A stretch of 64,000 nt of DNA from positions 17,512,479 to 17,576,478 of the forward strand of contig NC_092872.1 of the NCBI RefSeq assembly GCF_028372415.1, written 5' to 3'. The stretch comes from Notamacropus eugenii. Lineage: Eukaryota; Chordata; Mammalia; Diprotodontia; Macropodidae. Below, piece by piece: positions 13,501 to 25,714 of the stretch. The translations under genes and the position numbers were made by a program. Position 1 is the stretch's first letter, and every line of letters starts with the position of its first letter. The notes beneath the pieces were generated by a model that was not told the DNA's origin, made no database searches, and saw nothing but the letters and a program-made list of their open reading frames with translations.

Positions 13501-13990
13501 AGGCAGAATCTAAGCAGTGGCTGTTGGGATATAGGCTTGCTAATTAGATATTTCCCCCCAAAAATTGAAGTCTAGACATTAAAGAAATACATTTGCTTAT
13601 CAGAGGAATATTCTTCTATTGCCTGACCCCATTAGGACTGGGACTATATTTTGGGATGCTTTGATGAGATGGAGCTAGATCTGTTTGTTTTTTGCAATGC
13701 CAGCCTGTCCATATATACTTTCAATATTTTAATGACTAATACACTTTTCCTGTTTTACTTCTGTCACCTCCTTCCCTTTGTTCTCTTACTTTCCTCTCAA
13801 TGAGGTCAGATCTTTGGAGGAAAGCAAACATAACAAAAAAAAAAAAAAAAAAAGAAAAGAAAAAAAAAACTTGGCTTAATGCAGCAATTATTCTCAAAGC
13901 ATCTCTCCCATGTTTATGTTCTTGTCAAGAAGTGCCTCTAGACATCTTTTTGGGTGAGTTCATTTTCTCTAATAAAGTTTATTAATCAAT
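10509..13990 (+). other. Probable retrocopied HMGB3 3' UTR
   Basis: About 3.4 kb without a recognised repeat and without a coding frame, running directly from the HMGB3 stop region. It contains 'aaactgtacatatctatag', reminiscent of HMGB 3' UTRs. The block ends either at the A-rich tract 13832-13870 or just after an AATAAA at 13970. Because the MIR cut at 9904 continues at about 14008, the whole block fits one insertion of a long mRNA. This is inference; alignment with the parental HMGB3 transcript would settle it. Confidence 0.5.
13832..13870. repeat. A-rich tract, possible retrocopy poly(A)
   Basis: A19, then GAAAAGA9. Either the poly(A) tail of the HMGB3 retrocopy or an internal A-run of its 3' UTR. 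Confidence 0.7.
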
Positions 13991-14007
13991 CTACCCCCCC
14001 CCAAAAT

Positions 14008-14200
14008 TATCACATTTAATCTACACACAGACACTGAGAGAGGGTTGTTTTTATTCCCATTTTACAGATAAGGAAATTGAGGCAAATAAAAGTTAAATGA
14101 TTTTCCCCGGGTGGTACAACTACTAAGTGTCTGACACCATATATAAACTCCGGACTTCCGGACTCCAGGCCCATTACCATCTGGCTGCCCATGACTGGGT
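14008..14200 (-). mobile_element. MIR SINE, antisense (right part)
   Basis: 'cccattttacagataaggaaattgaggca', 'aagttaaatgattttcccc', 'ctactaagtgtctga' and the head-derived 'ccggactccaggcccattacc' give a clear reversed MIR. It continues the fragment at 9855-9904. Confidence 0.85.
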
Positions 14201-14655
14201 ACAATATTTCATTATCTAAGAATGTTCAAGACCTTCCTATCAACTCTAAAACAAAAACACCTTAAGGTGGCATGTATAGTCCTCCATAATCTAGTTCCAA
14301 TTTATGATATTTTTTATGTTGTACTTTTCCTTTTCTTTTCTTTTTTCCTTTTTGTCAATTCCAAATGACTCACTCATTACCAGCAGAGATACCTTCACTG
14401 TGAGGATGAAGTTAAAGAAATACGAAAGAGCATACTCACCATGTCTAACAGTGTATGATTCCTATGTCTTTCAGTGCTATTTTCCTTTATGTTATTGTGA
14501 TCATTATTAGGTCAAAATAACTGACACAACTAAAAAATAACATTATCAAAGTATTTAGGTATGGTCAAATGATGGAAAAATTTAAATTTCTGTACACTTA
14601 CATCAACAAAACAAAGATGAAAGAGATCAGTGATTGGAGTGTGCATCAAACACAC
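14201..14655. other. No gene or assignable repeat
   Basis: Pyrimidine-rich then AT-rich; no supportable coding or repeat call. Confidence 0.45.
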
Positions 14656-14659
14656 ATAC

Positions 14660-14661
14660 GG

Positions 14662-14696
<35 letters not shown>
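14660..14696. repeat. (TG)n microsatellite
   Basis: About 18 TG/CG units; spurious His-Thr frame on the other strand. Confidence 0.95.
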
Positions 14697-14698
<2 letters not shown>

Positions 14699-14719
14699 GA
14701 TAAAATCAACAACTAAATA

Positions 14720-15480
14720 ATCTGAAAATAAATTTAAAAGAAGTTCTTAAACTACAAAAATGTAGAAAAATAGAAAACAAAAAAAAAATAACAAACTTGT
14801 CATAAATAAAACCATAGGGTAGAACTTAAAGAAAAAAATTGTAATCAACAATGAAAAGAGACACAATAAAATGAAAAGGAAACTAAGGAAATTTCCAGAA
14901 ACCCTTATAACCAATTACATTCCAATAAAGCCTAAAACATAAAGCAAAAGAACATTGATGACAGAATAATGCTCACAACATAAGACAACAGAGACTGTAA
15001 TCAACCTAACATCTGAAATAGAAATTAAAATGTCAAAAACATAATGTCCAAAAAAGAGGAAAGAAAAGCCCATCCATATTCAGATAAAAATCTTATTAAA
15101 CATGCATGGATATTTTTACAAAAAATATAATTTAAAAATTCCATAACACACTTCTTTCATGAGCCAGATATGATCCTTATATCCAACCTGGGAAAAAGTA
15201 ATAAAAAATGATAAATGACATAGGCCATTCTCATTAATAAATATTGATCTACAAATATTAAATAAAATATTAGTAAAGATGCTTTGATAACATATTATAT
15301 AAATTATTCAGTGTGACCAGGTTAGATTTATAAGAGGAATGCATGAATAAAACCAAAAACGCAACAGATCATATTAATAATAAAAGCAATGCAATTATGT
15401 CATTTTATTGCACATGATTTAAGCAAAAAAAAGATCCTTCAACAACATAAAACTACATATATTTTAAAAATAAAATAAAA
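14720..15480 (+). mobile_element. Old L1 ORF2 relic (reverse transcriptase region)
   Basis: 15150-15480 follows the L1 RT order: 'gagccagatatgatccttatatcc', 'attaataaatattgatct' (N-I-D), 'ttaaataaaatattagtaaa' (LNKILAK-like), 'agtgtgaccaggttagat' (DQVGF-like), then the 'atgtcattttattg' region. 14720-15150 is A-rich and probably the preceding part. Older and more diverged than the L1s at 17.3 or 34 kb. Confidence 0.65.
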
Positions 15481-15599
15481 TAAAACAAAAATGAAGGGAT
15501 CTCTGTTCAATATAATAATCAAAACTGACTGAAACTCCAAGACTAGAGAGAGACTCATGTGGAATCTTTCCAGTTTCATCATAAGTGGAAAAGCTCTTC

Positions 15600-15830
15600 A
15601 CATCTATCCTCAAACAGTTATTGGTTGTATGAACCTGGGTTAGTCAATTAACCTTCATTTTCCTCAGTTTCTTTAACTGTACAAAGGAATAAGAAGAGCA
15701 CTTACCTCCCAGGACTGTAGTGAGAATGAATTAAGACAATAATTTTAAAGTGCTTAGTGGCTAGCACATAATAAGTACTATTTAAATGCTAAGAATATTA
15801 TTAATGATAATAAATAGTCACAATATCAAT
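15600..15830 (+). mobile_element. MIR SINE
   Basis: 'atgaacctgggttagtcaattaacc', 'tcctcagtttctttaactgtac', 'cttacctcccaggactgtagtgaga', 'aaagtgcttagtggctagcacataataagta' and an ATT-rich tail: near-complete MIR core and 3' end in order. Confidence 0.88.
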
Positions 15831-16100
15831 TTAAAAGAGCTGGTGGTACCTAGAGATGAGGTAACTTTATGAAGGTAAAAATAAACAACAAAATATAGTA
15901 TGGAACATTACTCTGATTAAACTTTTTGACAAAGCAGAAGAGTTAAAGAATATATCGATTTAATGCAGAAAAGAATATAACTGAAATAGAAAGATATAAA
16001 TGGAACTAAAGTGAGATGAGAGAATAAAAATTTCCATGTTTGTGCTGAATTTTAAAAAAATCAAGGCTTTCAAGTCCCATTCCAGATAAGGCATCAGCAA
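15831..16100. other. No gene; AT-rich
   Basis: No supportable feature. Confidence 0.45.
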
Positions 16101-16102
<2 letters not shown>

Positions 16103-16186
<84 letters not shown>

Positions 16187-16196
16187 CCTATCTACC

Positions 16197-16225
<29 letters not shown>
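16103..16225. repeat. (TATC)n / GATA microsatellite
   Basis: About 28 TATC units with two CTAC interruptions near 16185-16195, grading into TATATA and GATATA to 16240. Confidence 0.97.
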
Positions 16226-16238
<13 letters not shown>

Positions 16239-16249
16239 TCCCATCCACA

Positions 16250-17283
16250 GAGATAAGGAAAGAGACAATATAAGGTCATGGCCATTATAGATAATGAAAT
16301 AATAATGGCATAGTATTTAAGTACTTAACAGAAAAGTTAAATGGAATAAAAATAGTACTTATATATAAAGCTAATTGATTTTATGCAACTTTAACATTTT
16401 TTCAAACTTAGAAATTAGATAGATATTTAATTAAAAAAGAATCTATGTATCTGAACAGAATGAGTGTAGGGGAGAGAAATAGTAGCTTTCATGAGCCTAT
16501 AATAAATATGAAAGATGGATTTTTAAAATTATGCCTATCTTTCAGCATTAATGGAACTCTAAAAAATAAGGAACTAAAAAATAAATGCTGTCAGAAATAT
16601 TAAACACAGTCATTACATAGCTTGATAATAAAGGCATAATGAATAAAGGGAATATGAATAAAAGATGCAGACCTTGATTCACATTAAGTAATAATAGCCA
16701 AAACCATAACTGAAAGAATTAATAAAACAATAAATGCCTATATTAAAGAGAAAAATTTTATATATGTTTCTAAAAATAAATTTCAAAAGTAGATAGTGCT
16801 TTAAAAATAATATTTTTTCCTCAGTGGAAATATCCAATTTTTAAGGTTGAAAGAAATCACAAATCTTGCCTCTAGACTTAATGAACATTTTAGACCACCC
16901 TACCACAGTACCCCACCACAGAAAGAATGAACATCCATCTTGAAAAAAATACCCAGGTAGCTTAAAGGATTTCACCAAACTACTCTCAGTTCACCACTTA
17001 TAGAATTTTACCTGGCAACTCACTTTATGACTTGCAAATTAGCATCCAGAGAAGTTAAATACTCAAGCTCAAAGAACAATTGCCCAAAGTTAGAGAACAA
17101 GTAAGAAGGAAAATAGTAACAGATTTAGATGGCCTATTAATGAAATTATTAAAAAAAACAAAACAAAACAAAACAAAAAAAACACCTTAGACTGTGATTC
17201 AGGTTTCAGATGAAGTATGATTCGTATATTGACAATGAGCAAATCCTGGAACAGAATATCTAAATATTGTCTTCCTTTTCTTC
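16250..17283. other. AT-rich, no gene; possible very old L1 debris
   Basis: A-rich on the plus strand with short L1-like phrases (16690-16760) but too decayed for a firm call. An (AAAAC)n run lies at 17152-17182. Confidence 0.35.
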
Positions 17284-17301
17284 AATACTTCTTTACTTCA
17301 A
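17284..17301 (+). repeat. Target-site duplication, left copy
   Basis: AATACTTCTTTACTTCAA, identical to 18441-18458 across the 5'-truncated L1. The last A or two may overlap the element. Confidence 0.92.
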
Positions 17302-17495
17302 ATCCGGAGGGATGTAGTAAATTGGGAAAGAATTTTTATGGCTAAGCTCGGGGATAAAGGCCTCATTTCTAGAATATATAGAGAACTGACTCATATGTAT
17401 AATCATACAAGTCATTCCACAATTGATAAATGGTCAAAGGATATGAACAGGCAATTTTCAGAGGAAGAAATTAAATTAAAGATATCTATAATCAT

Positions 17496-18062
17496 ATGAA
17501 AAAATGCTCTAAATCACTATTGATTAGAGAGATGCAAATCAAAACAACTCTGAGGTACCACATCACACCTATAAGATTGGCAAACATGACAGAACAAGAA
17601 AATGATAAATGCTGGAGAGGATGTGGGAGAGTTGGAACACTAATTCATTGTTGGTGGAGCTGCGAGTGCATCCAACCATTCTGGAGAGCAATTTGGAACT
17701 ATGCTCAAAGGGCTACAAAAATGTGCATACCCTTTGACCCAGCAACATCGCTACTAGGACTATATCCCCAAGAGATCATAAAAACGGGAAAGGGTCCCAC
17801 ATGTACAAAAATATTTATAGCAGCACTCTATGTAGTTGCCAAAAACTGGAAGTCAAGGGGATGTCCATCAATTGGGGAATGGCTGAATAAATTATGGTAT
17901 ATGAATGTAATGGAGTACTATTGCGCCATAAGAAATGATGAACAAGAAGACTTCAGAGAGGCCTGGAAGGACTTATATGACCTGATGCTGAGTGAAAGGA
18001 GCAGAACCAGGAGAACTTTGTGCACAGCAACGACCACAGTGTGCGAGAGTTTTTTCTGGTAG
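17496..18062 (+). pseudogene. L1 ORF2 C-terminal fragment (188 codons)
   Basis: Open frame for the C-terminal end of ORF2p: [15 protein letters not shown], then the cysteine-rich segment [14 protein letters not shown], and on through [28 protein letters not shown] and EYYCAIRND. These are the conserved C-terminal domain blocks of mammalian L1s, implicated in RNA binding. The upstream frame (17302-17495) is shifted relative to it by a small indel near 17470. No promoter or start; a dead fragment. It is useful as the local reference that reveals two lesions in the full-length copy at 34-41 kb. Confidence 0.9.
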
Positions 18063-18342
18063 ACTTGGAATTTTGTAATAACGCAAAAACTTCTTATAAA
18101 AAAAAAAATCCCAAAGCTGGTTCTCAAGGCAAAATGCCTTCCACACTCAGAGAAAGAAATATGGAAGTCATTCACAAAATGTAGCAGATCATGTTTGTGT
18201 ATGTGTATGTGTTTGTGTATCATGTTTTGATTTGTTATATGATTTCTTTCATTTATTTTAGTCTGACTACATAGCATGACTATAGTGAAAATATACTCAA
18301 TAGGAAAGTATATGTAGAACCTATACAGAATTGTATGCAGTC

Positions 18343-18383
18343 GTGGGGAGGGAGGGAGGTAGTGGGGGGTAGGTGTGGGGAGG
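18343..18383 (+). other. G-rich tract, potential G-quadruplex
   Basis: Runs of 3-6 G (gtggggagggagggaggtag, then ggggggtaggtgtgggg) in the L1 3' UTR. Same position in the L1 3' ends at 34086-34124 and 27493-27539 (both on the minus strand). Confidence 0.8.
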
Positions 18384-18440
18384 ATAAAATCTCAATTGTA
18401 TGGCAGTGATTGTTAAACATTAAAAAATAATAATAAAAAA

Positions 18441-18458
18441 AATACTTCTTTACTTCAA
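18441..18458 (+). repeat. Target-site duplication, right copy
   Basis: AATACTTCTTTACTTCAA, identical to 17284-17301. Confidence 0.92.
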
Positions 18459-18567
18459 CTAGAACTGTGATGTTATTGGTGTGATGTCTGATTATCTCTC
18501 AATATGTCCTTGCAGAGTCATTTTTAGGAGGATGGTGTGAAAGAATCATGTAAGAAAATAGAATAGA

Positions 18568-18710
18568 GGAAGGTAGATGGCAGAGCGTAGAGCATCAGCC
18601 ATGCAATTGGGAAGACCTGAGTTAAAATCCCACCTCAGACATTACTAGCTATGTGAAACCTAGGCAAATCACTTCACCCCAATTGCCTCGAAAATAGAAA
18701 CAAGGATGAC
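18568..18710 (+). mobile_element. Marsupial SINE, truncated
   Basis: 'gtagatggcagagcgtagagc' head, then 'ttgggaagacctgagttaaaatccc' (B-box region), 'tagctatgtgaaacctagg', 'aaatcacttcaccccaattgcctc'. It stops near an A-rich end at about 18705. Confidence 0.75.
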
Positions 18711-19639
18711 AGGACATGGATACTAGTCTATCAGAGGGACTATCCACCTGAATGTGCCCACAGATCTATTAGTTAATGAAGAACCTTTATTCAATTACCA
18801 TACATACAGAAGGAAACATCATGGCTAGCTTTAGAGACTATAATGCTACAATGCTATTTCACTGCCTTCAACAACAGCAATAAAACGCTTCCTGAGTGCA
18901 AGGACTTTCATTTTTGTCCCAGCATTCTCAGTGTGTAGTTCAGCAACACAGAGTGTACATTTAATACTCGTTTATAGAATTTACTTGAGTTATGAGTTAT
19001 GAGCTATGAAGTTCCTTTGATCTTTTACAGTTCTATTGACACACTTAAAACATGAGCTGGTTTTGCCCAAGGAACATTGGAATCTCTCGGTAGATAAGAA
19101 GAGGTGGAGAGGAGGGTAATTTATTGCTAAGCATGTGTCTTTCATAGATATTTTATTATTTTCCTATTTAAAGTTAATTGTATTAAGTCTTGACAAAGGG
19201 AGCTGGAGAAGGCTTTACAAGCTTTAACCAGTCAGCCATGTGGGACAGCAGTAGAATATTTTTTTTAATTTGTTTTTAATGGGTTGCTCTCTTAACAGTC
19301 ACTAACATTGATCAAATCAACTTCCTTCTTCCATAAGAAATTTCTTGCATAATTCCATCCCCTAAGATTTTTTTAAATAGGTAGGTAAGAGTGGTACTAT
19401 TTCATCATGTCTTTGGGGTTGAATGGATCAACTGAATTGACACTATTGAATTTGCATAAAACTTGAAAGTCATTCAGGCTAAAAAAGGATTGATTCACTT
19501 GGTAACTGAACTATAAGAGGTAAAAACAATTGGTAAATATTGCCTCTAAAAGACCAAGTGGATAAGATTATAAAGTAAAAACCCAAGCTGCATTTTGGAT
19601 ATATTTTAGCATCTAATCACAAACATAACAGAGAAATAT
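18711..19639. other. No gene or assignable repeat
   Basis: Unique-looking sequence with no supportable coding frame. Confidence 0.45.
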
Positions 19640-19795
19640 CACATAATTTTAGTCTGAAAGAGTCTTTAAGAGCTCATCTCCTTCAACCCCTTCCTTTAGG
19701 GAATAAAACCCAAAGAGTCAGTGTAAAGATAGAGGTAAAGCAAAAGCCTGAATCTTCCTCACTTAATTCCTGGTTCTGTACTGGAGTCATGCCCA
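19640..19795 (-). mobile_element. CORE-SINE, antisense
   Basis: 'gaaagagtctttaagagctcatctccttcaacccctt', 'gggaataaaacccaaagagtc', 'cctgaatcttcctcac' and 'ctgtactggagtcatgcc' follow the reversed marsupial CORE-SINE. Degraded. Confidence 0.55.
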
Positions 19796-19935
19796 TAGTT
19801 CATGGCCAGACAACCAAGTAAGTTAAATTAATAGCAAGACTTCTTATTAAAGCACATGCTCTGAATTTTCTAAGGGTACTGTTCAATGGTAAATTGTAAC
19901 AACCAGGTTTCTGGGGGGGTGGGGGAAATTATCTA

Positions 19936-20057
19936 TCCTCTCTCTGTCTCTGTCTCTGTCTCTGTCTCTATCTCTGTCTCTGTCTCTGTCTCTGTCTCTC
20001 TCTTTATGCATCTATCCCTCTATCTCTATATAACTATTTATCCATCTGCATATGTAT

Positions 20058-20090
<33 letters not shown>

Positions 20091-20095
20091 CACAC
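19936..20095. repeat. (CTGTCT)n and (CA)n/(TA)n microsatellites
   Basis: CTCTGT hexamers at 19938-20003, then after a short spacer a CA run (about 20059-20080) and TA/CA at 20080-20095. Confidence 0.93.
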
Positions 20096-20239
20096 AATTT
20101 AAAATTTAAACTGAATTTTCAGCATTTTATCACTTTCCTAAGCCTAGATATTAAACAAAAATAAATAATTAAACCCTAGTTTGCACTATTGGCCAATTTC
20201 TGATGTGTAAATGTTCACACTAAAAATGTGACAAACGAC

Positions 20240-21999
<1,760 letters not shown>

Positions 22000-22000
<1 letters not shown>

Positions 22001-22198
22001 GAAAACAGGAGGAGAAGGAGGAAGAGAAGAAGCAGAAGTAGGAGAACAGAAAAAAGGAGGAGAAGGAGGAGGAGCGGAAGTGGAAAGTGAAGGGGCAAGA
22101 AAAGAGGAAAAAGAGGAAGAAAAAGAAGAAGAAGAAGAAGAAGAAGAAGAAGAAGAAGAAGAACAACAACAACAACAACAACAACAACAGGAGGAGCA
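22000..22198. repeat. Purine tract with (GAA)n and (CAA)n
   Basis: Nearly 165 bases of almost only A and G on the plus strand (22000-22163, with a pure GAA run at about 22122-22162), followed by (CAA)9 to 22190. Mirror-repeat purine DNA of this kind can form triplex. It gives rise to several long low-complexity frames, none of them real. Confidence 0.92.
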
Positions 22199-22685
22199 AG
22201 AACAAACCACAAAAAAACAAACAACACAATTCATGTTGGCTTAAAGCATATGTGTTCAAGTTTAATGGACTTTTTCCCACAAATTTTCTAGTATCACTTA
22301 CATAATTAGTTTGAGGAATTCTTTCTTCCTCAAATGCTTAGCTACAAATACTTAAGTGATGCTAATTAATCAGCAAGAGAAGAAATAACTTAGAAAATTT
22401 ATAGAATGTAATAAATTTGCAGTTTTGGGCCACATTTCTGTTACAGTTATATTATCAACAGTGGATGTAAAGAAATGTAGAATCACAAGGAAGGGTGTAC
22501 TCCATCCTGGAGAGCTAGTTTGAGCTATTTCATCTAATTAGCTCAGAACAATAAGCCTTCAAGTCTAGCTTCTTCTTTCATTTCTATAAAGCATTTCTTC
22601 TATAAAGCACTTCTATAAAGCATTTCAATCATTTCTGGAGCTTGCCTATTCTAAATCTAGAGATGTATTCTTTAATATTACACAC
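22199..22685. other. No gene or assignable repeat
   Basis: AT-rich, no credible frame. A short direct repeat 'tctataaagca' occurs three times at 22580-22625. Confidence 0.45.
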
Positions 22686-22689
22686 AGTC

Positions 22690-22812
22690 ACTCATGTCTA
22701 TGTTGTTTCCCTAGTAGACTCTCAGCTTCTAGAGGACAGTAATTATTTCACCCTGGTTCCTTGAATAGTACCTAATATATAGTAGGAACTTAATAAGTGC
22801 TTGCTTAGTTCA
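22690..22812 (+). mobile_element. L2 LINE 3' terminus
   Basis: 'tagactctcagcttctagaggacagtaatt', 'ctggttccttgaatagtacctaatatatagtagg' and 'acttaataagtgcttgctta' are the L2 3' end in sense orientation. Confidence 0.65.
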
Positions 22813-22819
22813 ATCAAAC

Positions 22820-23045
22820 TGACTTGTAGTTAGGAACTGGTGAGATTGAATCCTGCCTCAGACACTTACTACCTATGTGACTCAGAGAAAGTCATTTAAT
22901 ACTGTTAGCCACAGTTTCTTTATTTTTAAAATGGGAATAATAATAGTACTTATGTCACAGGATTGTTATGGGGATCAAATGAGTTGACATGCAAGGTACT
23001 TTACAAACCTCAAATATATACATTAATTTGCCAGTGATGATAATG
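22820..23045 (+). mobile_element. CORE-SINE (MIR/MON1-like)
   Basis: 'gaatcctgcctcagacacttactacctatgtgac', 'aaaatgggaataataatagtac' and 'ttatggggatcaaatgagttgac' mark a CORE-SINE. It ends in GATGATGAAGAAGAAG-type tail repeats, as does the copy at 4957-5211. Confidence 0.85.
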
Positions 23046-23059
23046 ATGATGAAGAAGAA

Positions 23060-23250
23060 GCAGTATAGATTATTGAGGAAAGTCCTAAGACAAAGGATAC
23101 AAATAGGAATCTATTAAAATAGACGATGTAAGAAGTGACAGGAGTCTAAACTAGGTTAATGGCTGAGTGTGTAGAGAAACAAGTGTAAAGCAAAGCACGT
23201 TATTTCAGTAGAAAAGATAAGCTCTTACCGGTGCTTGAAGAGGTGAATTC
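23060..23250 (-). mobile_element. L2 LINE fragment, antisense
   Basis: Homologous to 5228-5400 (atagatt, gaaagtcctaagacaaa, aggaatctattaaaatag, tgtgtagagaaac, ttattt in the same order). Joined on the left to the same kind of SINE as there. Confidence 0.6.
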
Positions 23251-23985
23251 TGTTAACATATTATTCAATCAGAAAACTGTCTTTATATAACACTTCAATG
23301 ACCAGCTCTAAATAAAGAATACAACCTGTCAGCCAAAATTAATTATCCCTTCCACGATGAAACTTTCCCCATAGAGGTTTCAATATATCATGCATTGGGA
23401 CAAAAATTAAATGAAAATTTTGAGGGAGTTTTGTAGAAGCTTCAGATGACACATGAAGGTCTGCAGATGACAGAAACTGTTTAGAAGCTCAGAGATACTT
23501 AAGTATATATTGTATAATATCAACATAGTTATCTTTTAATCCCATGATAGTATTGATTTCTTTTCTGGTGCAAAGGAAGAATTGAGGAGTAGAGGGGTAA
23601 ACTTACTTTAAAATCTGTTGTGAGTTTCAAATACAATAATTTATGTAAGGTATCTCGCAGCTTGTAAAGTGTCATAATTATTAGTAATTATTAACTCAGA
23701 TGAGGAAGAATTACTTTTATCCCTGGAATTAAATCTTACCACTAATGTTACCATTCAGGATTACAATAAGGGAAGATATGTAACACCAAAGTCATTTTGA
23801 AATGACCTGAGAATAATATTATTTTAAGAAGGATAAAACTGGTTTTGTTTTTCATTATCTGTAAAGGAACTTTTATGAAGTCTGATTAGCAGTGAAAGAA
23901 GAACCATGAAAGAGGTATAAAGGGTTGGGAAGATAGATATCAATCAGTCAGAGTACCTCCTCATAGATAACACCTATGATCATCT
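23251..23985. other. No gene or assignable repeat
   Basis: Unique-looking AT-rich sequence. Confidence 0.45.
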
Positions 23986-23989
23986 TCAT

Positions 23990-24690
23990 TTAACAATTGA
24001 CAAGTCCTGTAGTTTCTACCTTCATAACATTTCTTATATTTGTTCCTTTCTCTCTTCTAACAATACCTCTACTCTGATCCAGGCCCTGATCCAGATCACC
24101 TCAGATCTGGATTTTTGCAGTAGCATTGATTGATCTTCTTACCTCAAGTCTTTGCATATGCCAATCTTTCCTCCACCAAGCTCTTAAAAGACCTTCTCAA
24201 AGTACAAGTTTGACCATGTCACTCCCTCCTCAATCAACTCTAATGACTCTCTCTTGGTTTGGATTATGGAATCAAACGTAAAATATTCTCTTTGACTTTT
24301 AATGCTCTCCATGACTTTCCTTTTCTTCCCTTTTTCCTGCTTTTTTGCATTTTCTTACTCTTTATATCCTTCCACCGATTACACTCTATTATCTGCATTT
24401 TCACTGCTGTTCTCCATGTTTAAACTCTCTGGCTTTCTTCAAGTCTTGCCTAAAATCCTACCTTCTGAAAGAAGCCTTTTCCAATCTTCCTCAATGTTAG
24501 TGACTCCCCTTCGTTGATTATTTTCAATTTATCCTGTATATGTCTCTTTTATTCACAGTTGCCTACATGTTGTCTCCCCCGTTAGGCTGGGACTCTCTCT
24601 CACTTCTTTTCATATTCTCGCTTCTTAGCATTGTGCCCAGCACAACACAAATACTTAATGAATTCTCAACTGATTTAAAGGACTCTGCTA
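23990..24690 (+). mobile_element. L2 LINE 3' end, about 0.7 kb
   Basis: Pyrimidine-rich sense L2: 'ctcaagtctttgcatatgcc', 'caagtcttgcctaaaatcctaccttctgaaagaagccttttcc' and 'ttaggctgggactctctct', then 'attgtgcccagcacaacacaaatacttaatgaattc'. These are the characteristic L2 3' blocks in order. The 71- and 94-codon frames in it are chance. Confidence 0.82.
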
Positions 24691-25545
24691 AGTGTGAATC
24701 CAAAATACTTGAACAGTTAGGTACAGCAAACCTGGAAAAGCCAAGAAATACTGAGGCAGTAATGAGAAACACTGATATAAAATTATCCCTTGTGATTTCC
24801 TCCCATTCTCCTTACAACAATTAGGAAAGAATAAGATACAGACATATGAGTTAGTAGTAAAATCTTAGGAGGTGAACTTTTCCTTCTAAGTATATAGATG
24901 ATGAGTAGAATGTTCAAGGGCCTCTAACAGTATGTGACCATTTTATTTCTTGTAGAGTCAAGTTAAGCAATTCATGCACAAAATGTAGGTTGGTTTTCAT
25001 ACTACAGTACATGAGAAGAACTGGAAGAATGCCCCTCTAGTTTGTAGATCACTAATCTAGAAGACTAGAAGATGTGTGTCCATGGGAAAATAAAAAGGAG
25101 AAAATGCAAAGCAATAAAGATTATTGTAAAGGTCTTCAGGGATGAAATAAAAACTGTGATGACATAGGTAATCTTCTCATTACTGTAGTCACTTGTGGGG
25201 GAGGACTTAAGGAGAGGGTGTATTGGGGAAATTCACTGAAAAACATAGTGTCAGGGAATACGATTTGCATTTGGGCACAACAACGTAAGGTGCAAGACTG
25301 ATGGGCTCTTAGCCAGAGAAATAGACGCATTTAATCAAGAATAGTGAAAATACATTTGCCTGGGAGGTTGCCAATCTGATGATTGTCTTAAAAGTGAAAA
25401 TGGAGAGTAAAAGAGACAAACATTCACAAATATTTGCCAATATACATCTTATAGATATTAAGTATCAGGCAAACAAAGGAAAAGAAATATCAGAGGACAC
25501 ATTATCCAAGAAAAGGGACAACAACAACATATATATTTCATGCTT
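24691..25545. other. No gene or assignable repeat
   Basis: Unique-looking; no credible frame. Confidence 0.45.
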
Positions 25546-25549
25546 TAAT

Positions 25550-25714
25550 GGCTTAGCAAATATCTCATTTGATCTTAATGACAACCTTGGGAGAAAGGTG
25601 TTGTTATTTCCCCCTTAGTTTAGATGTGAAAACTAAGGCAAATAGAGTTAAGCAACTTGTCCAGGGTCACAGAGTTAGTGGCTATGTAATGCAATTTTAA
25701 AATTCTTGTCTTTC
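25550..25714 (-). mobile_element. MIR SINE, antisense
   Basis: 'aaatatctcatttgatcttaatgacaacc', 'aaaactaaggcaaatagag' and 'aagcaacttgtccagggtcacagagttag' are a reversed MIR. It is cut at 25715 by the 5' end of a HAL1. Confidence 0.8.

Larger units (their letters stand above)
17302..18440 (+). mobile_element. Recent L1, 5'-truncated (1.1 kb)
   Basis: The 3' end of an L1, highly similar to the 3' end of the full-length L1 at 34-35 kb. It has the last part of ORF2, a 3' UTR with a G-rich tract (18343-18383), and an A-rich tail (18421-18440). Perfect 18-bp duplications flank it (17284-17301 and 18441-18458), and the target reads TTC/AATA, close to the L1 endonuclease site. The 5' truncation and the tail show ordinary target-primed reverse transcription. 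Confidence 0.95.

Noticed and set aside
16103..16225. Regular TATC array considered as a CRISPR-like or regulatory array
   Set aside because: A plain tetranucleotide microsatellite with no spacers.
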